Shown here in pieces: positions 16,915-25,016 of a stretch of DNA of 53,929 bases. The stretch's first letter is position 1, and the number at the start of each line of letters is the position of its first letter. Origin of the DNA: Phormidium willei BDU 130791. Its GTDB lineage: Bacteria > Cyanobacteriota > Cyanobacteriia > Cyanobacteriales > Geitlerinemataceae. The DNA lies in the NCBI GenBank assembly GCA_001637315.1, contig LSZA01000016.1:1-53929 (forward strand), read 5' to 3'. Below the pieces are notes generated by a model. That model was not told the origin of the DNA, searched no databases, and saw nothing but the letters and a program-made list of their open reading frames with translations. Position numbers and translations under genes: made by a program.

Positions 16915-17225
16915 GAACGAGCGTAATGTAAAGATGTATTAAGAGTTCGGTGGCCAGCGTCTCGGTTCCCTCAAACCCCGACGAGAGTTCCGGTGATCAC
17001 TCAAACCGCTACCCCATGCGGGAATCACGGGACGCCTCTCTCGGCGCTGACCTCTCCCGACTACTAAGCTACCATCGATGCTGGGGTGCTGTCCTTGGTC
17101 GTGAGGGAGGAAGGTTCGGCAGGTTTTGTCTGAAGCGATCGCCTCACTTGTAAAATACCTCTAAAAGACAACATCAGATTTTAACACTTACCTCGATTCC
17201 TGAAACCTTAGATCAAAACGAACGA
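16915..17225. other. menF/menA divergent intergenic region
   Basis: 311 bp between two divergent phylloquinone genes, so it should hold at least two promoters. I see one HIP1-like GCGATCGC and TTGTCT about 17 bp before TGTAAAAT near 17125-17155 on the plus strand, a weak promoter candidate for menA. A 67-codon plus-strand frame (16950-17153) lacks coding character and I do not call it. Confidence 0.4.
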
Positions 17226-18140
17226 ATGACCACCTTATCTCCATCTCCCACTCCCTTCAAAATTTGGTTTGCGGCGATTAAACCCCCCATGTACACGGTT
17301 GCCATTATTCCCATTTGGGTGGGAACTGCTGTTGCTGTTGCTGAACAACAAACCTTAAATCTGCGTGTTTTTGCCACGTTTTTAATGGCAGCCATTTTAA
17401 TCATTGCCTGGCTAAATCTTAGCAATGATGTCTTTGACTCGGAAACGGGGATTGATAAAAACAAAGTCCATTCTTTGGTGAACCTGACAGGGAACAAATC
17501 CCTTATTTTTAGTCTGGCTAACCTCTGTTTGCTATTCGGGTTCAGTGGTATTGCGGCGATCGCCATCTGGCAACAAGACATAACCCTTGTGACCCTAATC
17601 CTCGGCTGTTGCGCCCTCGGCTATAGTTATCAGGGACCCCCTTTTCGTCTCGGCTACCAAGGACTCGGCGAACCCATTTGCTTTCTCACCTTTGGCCCCA
17701 TGGCCCTCGCCGCCGCCTACTACAGTCAAACCCAATCCTGGCAAGGCTTATTTCATAATCCCTTGCCTTTTCTGATGACCTCTAGTTTTATTGGTTTAAG
17801 TACCAGCATTATTCTGTTTTGTTCCCACTTTCATCAAGTTGACGACGACCTGGCTGCCGGAAAGCGATCGCCCATTGTTCGTCTGGGAACCCAACGAGGG
17901 GCAACCGTTTTAAATTATGTCACGGGTCTGATGTTTGTTGGCTTGGCGATCGCGATTAGTCTCGGCTACCTCTCAACCTGGGTTCTTCTAACCTTTCTCA
18001 GCCTCCCCATCGCCATCCAACTCTGTCGCCATGTCCAACGTCACCACAACCAACCCCAACAGGTCAGTAACTGCAAATTCATCGCCGTCAATCTACATTT
18101 TCTCAGCGGTCTTTTCCTCGGTCTCGGCCTAACCCTTTGA
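17226..18140 (+). CDS. menA: 1,4-dihydroxy-2-naphthoate phytyltransferase (MenA)
   Basis: UbiA-family integral membrane enzyme attaching a phytyl chain to DHNA in phylloquinone synthesis. The first Asp motif NDVFDSETGID (residues 67-77) runs into KNKVHSLVNLTGNK, typical of cyanobacterial MenA. The second Asp region is HFHQVDDDLAAGKRSPIVRLG. YSYQGPPFRLGYQGLGEP is a MenA signature. About nine hydrophobic segments; 304 aa is normal. menC follows, with heptamer repeats in the short gap. Confidence 0.93.
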   Translation: MTTLSPSPTPFKIWFAAIKPPMYTVAIIPIWVGTAVAVAEQQTLNLRVFATFLMAAILIIAWLNLSNDVFDSETGIDKNKVHSLVNLTGNKSLIFSLANLCLLFGFSGIAAIAIWQQDITLVTLILGCCALGYSYQGPPFRLGYQGLGEPICFLTFGPMALAAAYYSQTQSWQGLFHNPLPFLMTSSFIGLSTSIILFCSHFHQVDDDLAAGKRSPIVRLGTQRGATVLNYVTGLMFVGLAIAISLGYLSTWVLLTFLSLPIAIQLCRHVQRHHNQPQQVSNCKFIAVNLHFLSGLFLGLGLTL

Positions 18141-18175
18141 TTCATGACCTCCCAAGGGGGACGTTCAGACTCCCC

Positions 18176-18212
18176 CCACCTATTCCCTATTCCCTGTTCC
18201 GGCGTTCCCCCA
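18176..18212. repeat. TTCCCTA/TTCCCTG heptamer repeat between menA and menC
   Basis: CCTATTCCCTATTCCCTG followed by TTCCGGCGTTCCCC: four degenerate heptamers ending two bases before the menC ATG. Same repeat family as at 50-110 and 49215-49330. Confidence 0.7.
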
Positions 18213-19181
18213 ATGTACCGCCTCCACCTCTACCCCTACGAACGCCCCTTCCGTCAACCCCTACAAACCCATCATGGTCTGTGGACGCGACGGCGGGGGA
18301 TTCTCCTGCAACTAGCCGATGCCCAAACCAATCGCCAACAGCGGCAAGGCTGGGGTGAAATTGCCCCTCTACCGGAATTTGGATCAGAATCCCTCGAAGC
18401 GGCCCTCGACCTATGTCAAGGCTTTCAGGGCTATCTTACAGATAGTGATATTCTCAACCTACGCGATCGCTATCCGGCCTGTCAGTTCGCCTTAGAATCG
18501 GCCCGAGAAGCCTTCAACAATCCATCACAAGCCCCACCCCCGCCACGACCTCACTGTCATCTCCTCCCCAGTGGGGAAGCCGCCCTACACCAACTCGAAA
18601 CGACTCCTGGCGACCATTGGGGACCCTCACCTAGCTTCAAATGGAAAATTGCCGTCACAGCGATTGACCAGGAACAGCATTGGTTTCGGCAACTCCTCTG
18701 CCGACTTCCCGCCACCAGCCGTCTACGACTCGATGCGAATGGAGGTTTAACCTGGGATGAAGCCCAACAGTGGTTAACTGCCTGTGAAGGACAACCCATT
18801 GAATATCTCGAACAACCCTTACCCGTGACGAACCGAGAGGGATTACTGGCCCTACAGCGTCAGGGACTCGTCACCATCGCCCTGGATGAATCTGTGGCCA
18901 ATCTCTCGGATTTGCAGGACTGGCTCGTTCAAGGATGGTCTGGGGTTGTTGTGATCAAAGCGGCAATTATCGGGTCACCGCGACGTTTACGCCAACTCTG
19001 TCGACAATTTCAGCCGGATCTGGTTTTTTCGTCGGTGTTTGAGACCGCTGTCGGTCGCCAGGCGGCCCTCCGTCTAGCGGCTGACCTACAACCAAAACCC
19101 CGCGCCTTAGGGTTCGGCGTGGGGTCTTGGTTTCAGGAGACGGACGAGGCTTTTGTGGACAATCACTTAGCCATGAATTGA
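18213..19181 (+). CDS. menC: o-Succinylbenzoate synthase (MenC)
   Basis: Enolase-superfamily dehydratase forming o-succinylbenzoate from SHCHC. Catalytic set visible: Lys in SFKWKIAVT, metal ligands in LRLDANGGLTWDEA, EYLEQPLP and IALDESVA, and the second Lys in VVIKAAIIG. The ATG at 18213 (MYRLHLYPYERPFRQPLQTHHG) is chosen because the upstream part of the frame is only heptamer repeat. 322 aa. It lies 72 bp after menA. N-acylamino-acid racemase is the family alternative, but the menA neighbour argues for MenC. Confidence 0.9.
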   Translation: MYRLHLYPYERPFRQPLQTHHGLWTRRRGILLQLADAQTNRQQRQGWGEIAPLPEFGSESLEAALDLCQGFQGYLTDSDILNLRDRYPACQFALESAREAFNNPSQAPPPPRPHCHLLPSGEAALHQLETTPGDHWGPSPSFKWKIAVTAIDQEQHWFRQLLCRLPATSRLRLDANGGLTWDEAQQWLTACEGQPIEYLEQPLPVTNREGLLALQRQGLVTIALDESVANLSDLQDWLVQGWSGVVVIKAAIIGSPRRLRQLCRQFQPDLVFSSVFETAVGRQAALRLAADLQPKPRALGFGVGSWFQETDEAFVDNHLAMN

Positions 19182-19197
19182 CCGGGAGGGCGACTAT

Positions 19198-19285
19198 AGT
19201 GGTACACCCCAGTGGTACACCCCTAAGTTGTTTCTGTTAAGTTGTTTCTGTTGTCTATTGCCTGTTGCCTGTTGCCTGTTGCCTT
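19198..19285. repeat. TGTTGCC heptamer array plus short direct repeats
   Basis: Contains AGTGGTACACCCC twice, AGTTGTTTCTGTT twice, then CTATTGCCTGTTGCCTG and further TGTTGCC heptamers, four to five units. It fills the gap between convergent menC and the AarF-type kinase gene. TTGCCTG is a second flavour of the heptamer repeat in this window. Confidence 0.75.
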
Positions 19286-19287
19286 CT

Positions 19288-21294
19288 TTAACGCCCCACA
19301 GGTGGTAAACGACGTTCGGGAGGAATGACCGGCCCGGACGGGACGTTTTCTCCCGTTAAGACAAAATTGCGAATTAACCGCGCGACGGCCCGTTGGGCGA
19401 GACTACTGACGATTTCTTGTCCCATTTGTTGGGTTTCGGGTTTCGCCAGGAGTCCAGGGACTAGGCGGACAAACTTCATCGGGTCAAATCCTGGGGTATC
19501 TTGGACAATGGCCCAGATGCGTTTGATATGGTCTAGGTTTTGCCGATCTTGGTCGGACATGGGTTGAGTTTTGGGGCGTTTGGCGTTCCGTTGACTATTA
19601 TTTTTACCATTGTTCAAACCGAGCCAGTCACTGAGGGCCGCATTCGTGTTTTGTACGGCATCGATTGAGAGAAGATCAGCATTTTTGACGATTTCATCGA
19701 CGAGGCGATCGCGGATTCCTTCTCCCCGTTCAGAAAACAGGAATTCCAGGGCCTGATTTAAGGCATTCGCCAAATCATAATCTTCACTCCCTTTGGCGTT
19801 TTTAAGGAGATTTTCTAAGCGATTCCAGCGGAAGCGATCGTCTTTAAAAAGTAGCTCCTGCAAAGAATTGCGGAGTTCAGGAGACGGGTCAGTTAACAGC
19901 CGTTTAGCGACATAGGGATAGGCTTTACTTAATACCTTAAACTCTGGATCAACATTGATGGCAATGCCTTCTAGCGTAACTAATGAGCGAATGATTAGGG
20001 CATAGTAGGCGGGGACTTTAAAGGGATATTCATACATCAACTCTGAGAGTTTATCGGTGATACTCTTAAAGTTGAGTTCCGCAACACTCGCACCTAAGGC
20101 ATTATTAAACACCTCGGATAAAGCCGGGATGATGGGCGTTAAATCGGTGTCTTCTGAGAGAAATTCCAGTTTGATATAATCATTGGCTAAGCCCTCAAAA
20201 TCACGGTTAACGAGATGAACAACCGCTTCGATGAGGCCGTAGCGTTGATAGGATTTGACCTCGCTCATCATGCCGAAGTCGAGATAGGCTAACTTGCCGT
20301 CATCCATGGCTAACAAGTTCCCAGGATGGGGATCGGCATGGAAAAAGCCATGTTCAAGGAGTTGGCGTAGAGAGCATTGCACTCCAACTTCGATCAAGTA
20401 GCGAGCGTCGATTCCTTTGGCGGCGATCGCCTCTAAATTCGTCAGTTTAGTTCCAGAAATCCATTCCATTGTCAACACCCGACGACGAGTGTATTTCTCA
20501 TAAATTCGAGGGACGTAAATATCCCGCAAATGACCATAGAGACCGGCAAAACGTTCAGCGTTTTGTGCTTCATGACTATAGTCCATCTCCTCGAAAATGC
20601 GGGCAGCAAATTCATCGAGAATCGCCACTAAATCACTGCGTAGCCGTTTAACGCGTTTCTGAACCCAGATGGCCAAACTACGCAACAAATAGAGATCCAG
20701 GGCAACTCGTTCGAGGAGATCGGGCCGTTGGACTTTGACAGCCACCGCTTCGCCGGTTTTCAGTTTCCCTTTATACACCTGTCCCAAAGACGCCGCCGCC
20801 ACGGGATGGTCCGAGAGTTCCGCGTAAATCTCTCCGGGTGAAGCCCCGAGTTCTTCTTCAATGAAGCGGAACGCCACCTCGTTGGGGAAGGGAGGAAGTT
20901 GATCCTGGAGACGGCTGAGTTCTTCGAGGTAGAGGGGGGGGACTAAATCAGGACGAGTCGAGAGTGCTTGACCAATTTTGATATAGGCCGGTCCGAGTTT
21001 CGTCAAAATTTCCCGCATTTTCACGGCCCGCCGCCGTTGATTTTTCTCAACTGAGCCGGTGCGGCGATCCCACCAGAGACTCAGGAAAAAGCTCAAAAAG
21101 GGGAAAACAATGTCAAATAGCCGCCCCGTAACATGCCAAAACCGACCCCGATAGCGGGCGGCCACCATTTCGGGGTCGTAGCGGAGTCCTTTACCATCGT
21201 CATCAAAATCTCCCTCAAGGACGGGATCGCTGAGGTCGGCGTCTAGATCCCAATCTGAGGAGGTTTGGGGCGGGGAAATGGTTTTGACATCCAT
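19288..21294 (-). CDS. AarF/ABC1/UbiB-family protein kinase-like protein
   Basis: Atypical kinase of the UbiB/ABC1K family, linked in phototrophs to prenylquinone metabolism. Family marks: LGPAYIKIGQALSTRPDLVPPLYLEEL (the KxGQ motif), PVAAASLGQVYKGKL (Ala-rich nucleotide loop), VAVKVQRPDLLE, HADPHPGNLLAMDDGKLAYLDFGMMSEV (catalytic and DFG region). Residues ~390-600 are a helical C-terminal part with a low-complexity Asn/Lys patch (LNNGKNNSQRNAKRPK). 668 aa is typical of cyanobacterial members. Its position beside phylloquinone and carotenoid genes fits, but is not proof of, a quinone role. Confidence 0.9.
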   Translation of the reverse strand: MDVKTISPPQTSSDWDLDADLSDPVLEGDFDDDGKGLRYDPEMVAARYRGRFWHVTGRLFDIVFPFLSFFLSLWWDRRTGSVEKNQRRRAVKMREILTKLGPAYIKIGQALSTRPDLVPPLYLEELSRLQDQLPPFPNEVAFRFIEEELGASPGEIYAELSDHPVAAASLGQVYKGKLKTGEAVAVKVQRPDLLERVALDLYLLRSLAIWVQKRVKRLRSDLVAILDEFAARIFEEMDYSHEAQNAERFAGLYGHLRDIYVPRIYEKYTRRRVLTMEWISGTKLTNLEAIAAKGIDARYLIEVGVQCSLRQLLEHGFFHADPHPGNLLAMDDGKLAYLDFGMMSEVKSYQRYGLIEAVVHLVNRDFEGLANDYIKLEFLSEDTDLTPIIPALSEVFNNALGASVAELNFKSITDKLSELMYEYPFKVPAYYALIIRSLVTLEGIAINVDPEFKVLSKAYPYVAKRLLTDPSPELRNSLQELLFKDDRFRWNRLENLLKNAKGSEDYDLANALNQALEFLFSERGEGIRDRLVDEIVKNADLLSIDAVQNTNAALSDWLGLNNGKNNSQRNAKRPKTQPMSDQDRQNLDHIKRIWAIVQDTPGFDPMKFVRLVPGLLAKPETQQMGQEIVSSLAQRAVARLIRNFVLTGENVPSGPVIPPERRLPPVGR

Positions 21295-21390
21295 AAATTG
21301 CCTTCTGTGTGAGAGTCCTTCACAGATTGTAACAATTTATGGAGAAGGGGAGGCAAACCGGAAAACCGTATCAGCCTTCTCATCTTGGCG

Positions 21391-22278
21391 TCAGTGAACG
21401 CGAATCCCCAGAAATACGTCATAGAGGAAGCTAAAAAAGCTTTTCCCTTCATGGAAAATCCCCAAGGACTGTTCACAGCCTTTTTCATCTAACAGGGGTT
21501 TGGTGGCGTAATAGGCCCCTTGGTAGCCATACCAGGGGACCGAGGGCCAGAGGTGATGAATCAGGTGATAGTTTTGTCCCAAAATGAGAATATTGAGTAG
21601 GGCACTCGGATAGACTCGGGCATTGAGCCAGCGATCGCGCTCCTGAAAGGGACGATGGGGCAAATAGTCAAAGAATAAGCCCAATGCTAACCCAACCACC
21701 AACGCCGCTGAGAACCAGTAGTTGAGGATATAGCCCACAAAGCCGAACTGAATGGAGACTCCTACCACAGCCATCAAGAATAAGCGACTGAGGAACCATT
21801 CGAGCAGTTCGTTATTGCGCCAGAGTCGGCGTTTGAAGAAGAAAATCTCGTGATAGAAAAATCGCGCCGCAATCATCCAGAGGGGGCCACCTGTGGAGAC
21901 AAAATGATCGGGGTCATTTTCAGGATCATTGACGTTGGCGTGATGCTGCATATGAACTCGTGTAAACACTGGAAAGGCGAAGCCCAACATCAGGGCGCTA
22001 CTATGACCGAGGACGGCGTTGGCCAGTTTGTTGCGATGGGCCACATGATGAGAGGCATCATGAATGACCGTACCTGCCATATGGAGGGCGCAGACATTCA
22101 TTAGGAAACAACACCAATGAGGGATCTCCCAAATCCAATAGCCACACACTGACAGAACGACCAAGCCTGTTGCACCCAACATCAGCAGTACGGTGGGATT
22201 GAGTAATGCTGCCGGTGGACCGAGAAATTCCTTGGGAACCGTCGTGATAGGCTTTGGATCTGAAGCAATTGCAGTCAT
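21391..22278 (-). CDS. crtR: Beta-carotene hydroxylase CrtR
   Basis: Membrane di-iron hydroxylase (fatty-acid-desaturase fold) converting beta-carotene to zeaxanthin. All His clusters are present: VIHDASHHVAHRNK, VFTRVHMQHHANVNDPENDPDHF and NYHLIHHLWPSVPWYGYQ. Three to four hydrophobic stretches surround them. 295 aa fits CrtR; the alternative, a CrtW-type ketolase, is less likely because PDHF and HLWPSVPWY follow the CrtR pattern. Monocistronic by spacing; 96 bp upstream of the kinase-like gene on the same strand. Confidence 0.88.
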   Translation of the reverse strand: MTAIASDPKPITTVPKEFLGPPAALLNPTVLLMLGATGLVVLSVCGYWIWEIPHWCCFLMNVCALHMAGTVIHDASHHVAHRNKLANAVLGHSSALMLGFAFPVFTRVHMQHHANVNDPENDPDHFVSTGGPLWMIAARFFYHEIFFFKRRLWRNNELLEWFLSRLFLMAVVGVSIQFGFVGYILNYWFSAALVVGLALGLFFDYLPHRPFQERDRWLNARVYPSALLNILILGQNYHLIHHLWPSVPWYGYQGAYYATKPLLDEKGCEQSLGIFHEGKSFFSFLYDVFLGIRVH

Positions 22279-22551
22279 ATGCTTCTTTATAGATAATGAT
22301 TGCGGAATGTTAACCTTCCGATGGTAACAGGGAAAGATGAATTTTTGTCAAGCAGGGCACAGTTGTGAGGAGATTGGCGGCTGACGCAACTTTTCCCTGA
22401 CCGCGAGCGTCCAAACTCCATAGGACCCATTCGGGATCCTTGAAGTCGCTGTGTGGTCTGTGTTCAACTCAAGACTCCAGGTGGGAGGAGATCGGCCACC
22501 AGGTTCTTCGCTGAAATTGCATGATTTGATAACATTCACGGCTAATTTTCT

Positions 22552-23310
22552 ATGCTATTTAACTTCTCCTGGTTTTCATCTCCCCGCCACTTGGCCCTCG
22601 CCACAGTTGTTGGGTTGAGTGTGACTGTCCCTAGCGCGATGGCCCAACTCCCGGAACTCCCCGAAGATGACCGCCGCCAATCTGAGCCGACTGAGCCGGT
22701 CTCTGAGGATGTACGCTTCTCCTGTGAGAACGTGAATGGGGACTATACGGTGATGTATCATCCTCAGGGTCAAGGGGGGCAACAGTATGCTTGGGCCACA
22801 CCCACGGCGTTAGGTGGAGGCTGGACTCCTGAACGTCGTTGCAACGAAATTAGCCGTCGTCTGGAATCCTATCGTCCGGATGGCTTGTTGGAGTTAGGAA
22901 CCAACGTTGAAAATGGTTATGACGTGATTTGTGTGACCACTCAGGCGAATAATAGTTGTCGCATTGTCCTGACGGTTCCTCCGGGACAAGATCCCCGACA
23001 AACTCGTGATTTAGTGTTTGAGAACATTGTTCTGGCTGATTCAGGTACGGCGACTGATGGGGTAACCGCGTTAACGGGAAGTGATGGGGCTGAAATTGTC
23101 GAGGGCCTATTGGGAATTGAACTTCCTGAAGGCCTCGGGGGTCGTCGGTCTTCGCAATCAAGCCGCCAAGGGACTTCCTCGGATTGGATTGATTTGCGTC
23201 CCTTCTTAGCCCCGACCGATGGGGGAACTGGGGGACAATTACAAAACCTGCAACGGTCTTCACCGACGGCTTCCCCGGACAATCCTCAACTCGATCCCAA
23301 CCGGTTCTAA
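22552..23310 (+). CDS. COP23-domain secreted protein
   Basis: 252-aa exported protein with a signal peptide (HLALATVVGLSVTVPSAMAQ). The mature part matches the COP23 (circadian oscillating protein) pattern: VRFSCENVNGDYTVMYHP, WATPTALGGGWTPERRCNEISRRLESY, NGYDVICVTTQANNSCRIVLTVPPGQDP. Four spaced cysteines could form two disulphides. A Ser/Gln-rich low-complexity tail follows. Role unknown beyond the family's circadian expression. It ends 4 bases inside the convergent neighbour. Confidence 0.75.
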   Translation: MLFNFSWFSSPRHLALATVVGLSVTVPSAMAQLPELPEDDRRQSEPTEPVSEDVRFSCENVNGDYTVMYHPQGQGGQQYAWATPTALGGGWTPERRCNEISRRLESYRPDGLLELGTNVENGYDVICVTTQANNSCRIVLTVPPGQDPRQTRDLVFENIVLADSGTATDGVTALTGSDGAEIVEGLLGIELPEGLGGRRSSQSSRQGTSSDWIDLRPFLAPTDGGTGGQLQNLQRSSPTASPDNPQLDPNRF

Positions 23311-24260
23311 GACGATGGTGAGGGAGATGAGAAACACAATAGCGCTGAGTCGCCCAGGTGAGCGAGGGGGAGATAAGAGTCACCATCCCATTCACCAAAG
23401 AGGTTGAGGGGTCGGCCGCCACTGAGGGCCATCAGTTGCCAACCTTGTTCAAAGTCTGGGGAGATGGGTAGAGATTGACCGTTACGGTCTCGCAGTTGGG
23501 TTCCAGCGTTGAGGGGCAGAATTTGACTGAGACTGAGGGGGATGCGATCGCACCAGGGAGACAGGGCTAGGGCTTCAGCATAGGCGCTGAGGCCCTGTTC
23601 GATGGTGGGATAGCCTGGCAGGTGAACGGGCGGGGTTAAGAGGGCTTGGGGATGCTTGAGGATAGCCCGTTGGGGTAGGGCGGCATCGTAGAAGACCAGT
23701 TCAGCGGCCCAAGTACTCCCTGGGGAGAGGTCTTTGGGGAGAGATTGGCGATGGTGGACATAGTCGAGCAGAAGTGCGAAGCGTTGCTGCTGCAATCCCC
23801 AGAGCCAGGTGCGTTGCAGTTTTAGGGTGGTGGCGCCGGTGGCTTGTTGGCCCTGGACTTGACCCAAGACTAGCCAATGATCCCAGAGTCCTGGACGTTG
23901 CTGAAGGTCGGCTTTTCTTTGGGTCCACCCCAGTTGCGATCGCACGTCGTTACACAAAGACTCGGACAGGGATTGACGTTGCTGATAGCCTTCGAGTAAA
24001 AGCCAAAGTTCGCCGAGTTCCTCGAAAAACTTGGCTGGAAAGTTGTCGTTGGCTAGTTGGGCCAGCGATCGCACTCGTTGGGCGAGGCCCGGTGCTTGAG
24101 CGTCAATCATATGAGCGGTAATTCGCTGCCAGTCTTGGTAGCTAGGAGGGTTGGCCCAGCCGAGTTGTAGGCGATCGCACAGCCATTGACGCAGTTCGTC
24201 GACTCCCTGTTGAACCTGATCGGAACGACTTAAAGATTTTAGAGATGATGGGTTGACCAT
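23307..24260 (-). CDS. Conserved-looking hypothetical protein
   Basis: I do not recognise this 317-aa soluble protein. The ATG at 24260 (MVNPSSLKSLSRSDQVQQG) is preferred over the TTG 45 bases upstream. It is Leu/Gln-rich with alternating helices (LAQRVRSLAQLANDNFPAKFFEELGELWLLLEGYQQRQ). A more structured C-terminal half contains LVFYDAALPQRAILKHP and GWQLMALSGGRPLNLFGEWDG. No signal peptide, TM segment or metal motif. Its stop overlaps the convergent COP23 gene by 4 bases. No regulatory signal is evident. Confidence 0.6.
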   Translation of the reverse strand: MVNPSSLKSLSRSDQVQQGVDELRQWLCDRLQLGWANPPSYQDWQRITAHMIDAQAPGLAQRVRSLAQLANDNFPAKFFEELGELWLLLEGYQQRQSLSESLCNDVRSQLGWTQRKADLQQRPGLWDHWLVLGQVQGQQATGATTLKLQRTWLWGLQQQRFALLLDYVHHRQSLPKDLSPGSTWAAELVFYDAALPQRAILKHPQALLTPPVHLPGYPTIEQGLSAYAEALALSPWCDRIPLSLSQILPLNAGTQLRDRNGQSLPISPDFEQGWQLMALSGGRPLNLFGEWDGDSYLPLAHLGDSALLCFSSPSPSS

Positions 24261-24525
24261 AACCAGTTGAGATGTTGACGAGACCGGATCGACAAGACTG
24301 GGCAAATATTCGGGAATATCCCGGTCAAGAGGGCGCCACGGCTGTAGGGGAAATGACAGTCAAGCCGCCGCAAAACTGGAATTTTAGTTTAAGTTTTGCG
24401 AAGCCTTGATGTGAGCAAAATTGCCACAATTCCCACTCTATCTTGGTTTTTCTGGACTATAAAGCGGGTTTGCTCCTCGGGCGATCGCTGCCCCCTTACT
24501 AAGAAATCGTATTACATTAAGAAGT

Positions 24526-24539
24526 AGCCCCCGAGGGCT
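24526..24539 (+). promoter_or_regulatory. Small hairpin over the ribosome binding region
   Basis: AGCCC-CCGA-GGGCT forms a 5-bp stem ending 9 bases before the ATG at 24549. The SD-like GAGGG lies partly in the loop and right arm, so it might tune translation. Short enough to be chance. Confidence 0.3.
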
Positions 24540-24548
24540 GAGTTAACC

Positions 24549-25016
24549 ATGATTCAAGACATGGCTCGGCTTAAGCTCTGGCAAGCTTTCAACCTCAATG
24601 TAACCTCTATTGACGTCAACCCGGTTATGAGCGCCCCGCTATCTGATACCCATTCCCTGACCTGCCCGATTTGTCATCATCGTAATCGGGTTCCCGCTGG
24701 AAAGCTCCTGAATGGACTGTACACCTGTCCTTCGTGTCAAACCCATTTGGTGGTCTGCTGGAGCGGGCATTATGTGCGAGATCCCTTATCAGGACAGGTT
24801 CCTCTGTTGAGTCTCAACACGGGGGATGTCTTACGCCGTAAAAGTCGTCCCCTCTCACGACTGCTGCGAGATGCTGGGGGATTGAAATGGATTGTTGTCT
24901 TAGGGGCGATCGCCTTGAGTCTAACAGTCGTGTCGTTAAAAGCGTCAGAGTCTGAACCTTATCCCCTCAACTGGGAGGAGGCCCCTACCCTGGATAACGA
25001 GTGGGAATCTCATTAG
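24549..25016 (+). CDS. Zinc-ribbon membrane-anchored hypothetical protein
   Basis: Unrecognised 155-aa protein. Residues ~38-66 carry a zinc ribbon: LTCPICHHRN then LYTCPSCQTHL (CxxC...CxxC). One C-terminal hydrophobic segment, WIVVLGAIALSLTVVSL, would anchor it with the ribbon in the cytoplasm. An internal ATG (PVMSAPLSDTHSLTCPIC) is an alternative start. It overlaps the convergent glycosyltransferase gene by 32 bp at the 3' ends. Confidence 0.65.
   Translation: MIQDMARLKLWQAFNLNVTSIDVNPVMSAPLSDTHSLTCPICHHRNRVPAGKLLNGLYTCPSCQTHLVVCWSGHYVRDPLSGQVPLLSLNTGDVLRRKSRPLSRLLRDAGGLKWIVVLGAIALSLTVVSLKASESEPYPLNWEEAPTLDNEWESH

Noticed and set aside
16950..17153. 67-codon plus-strand frame between menF and menA
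   Set aside because: No SD, Arg/Ser-rich composition, lies where two promoters are expected.
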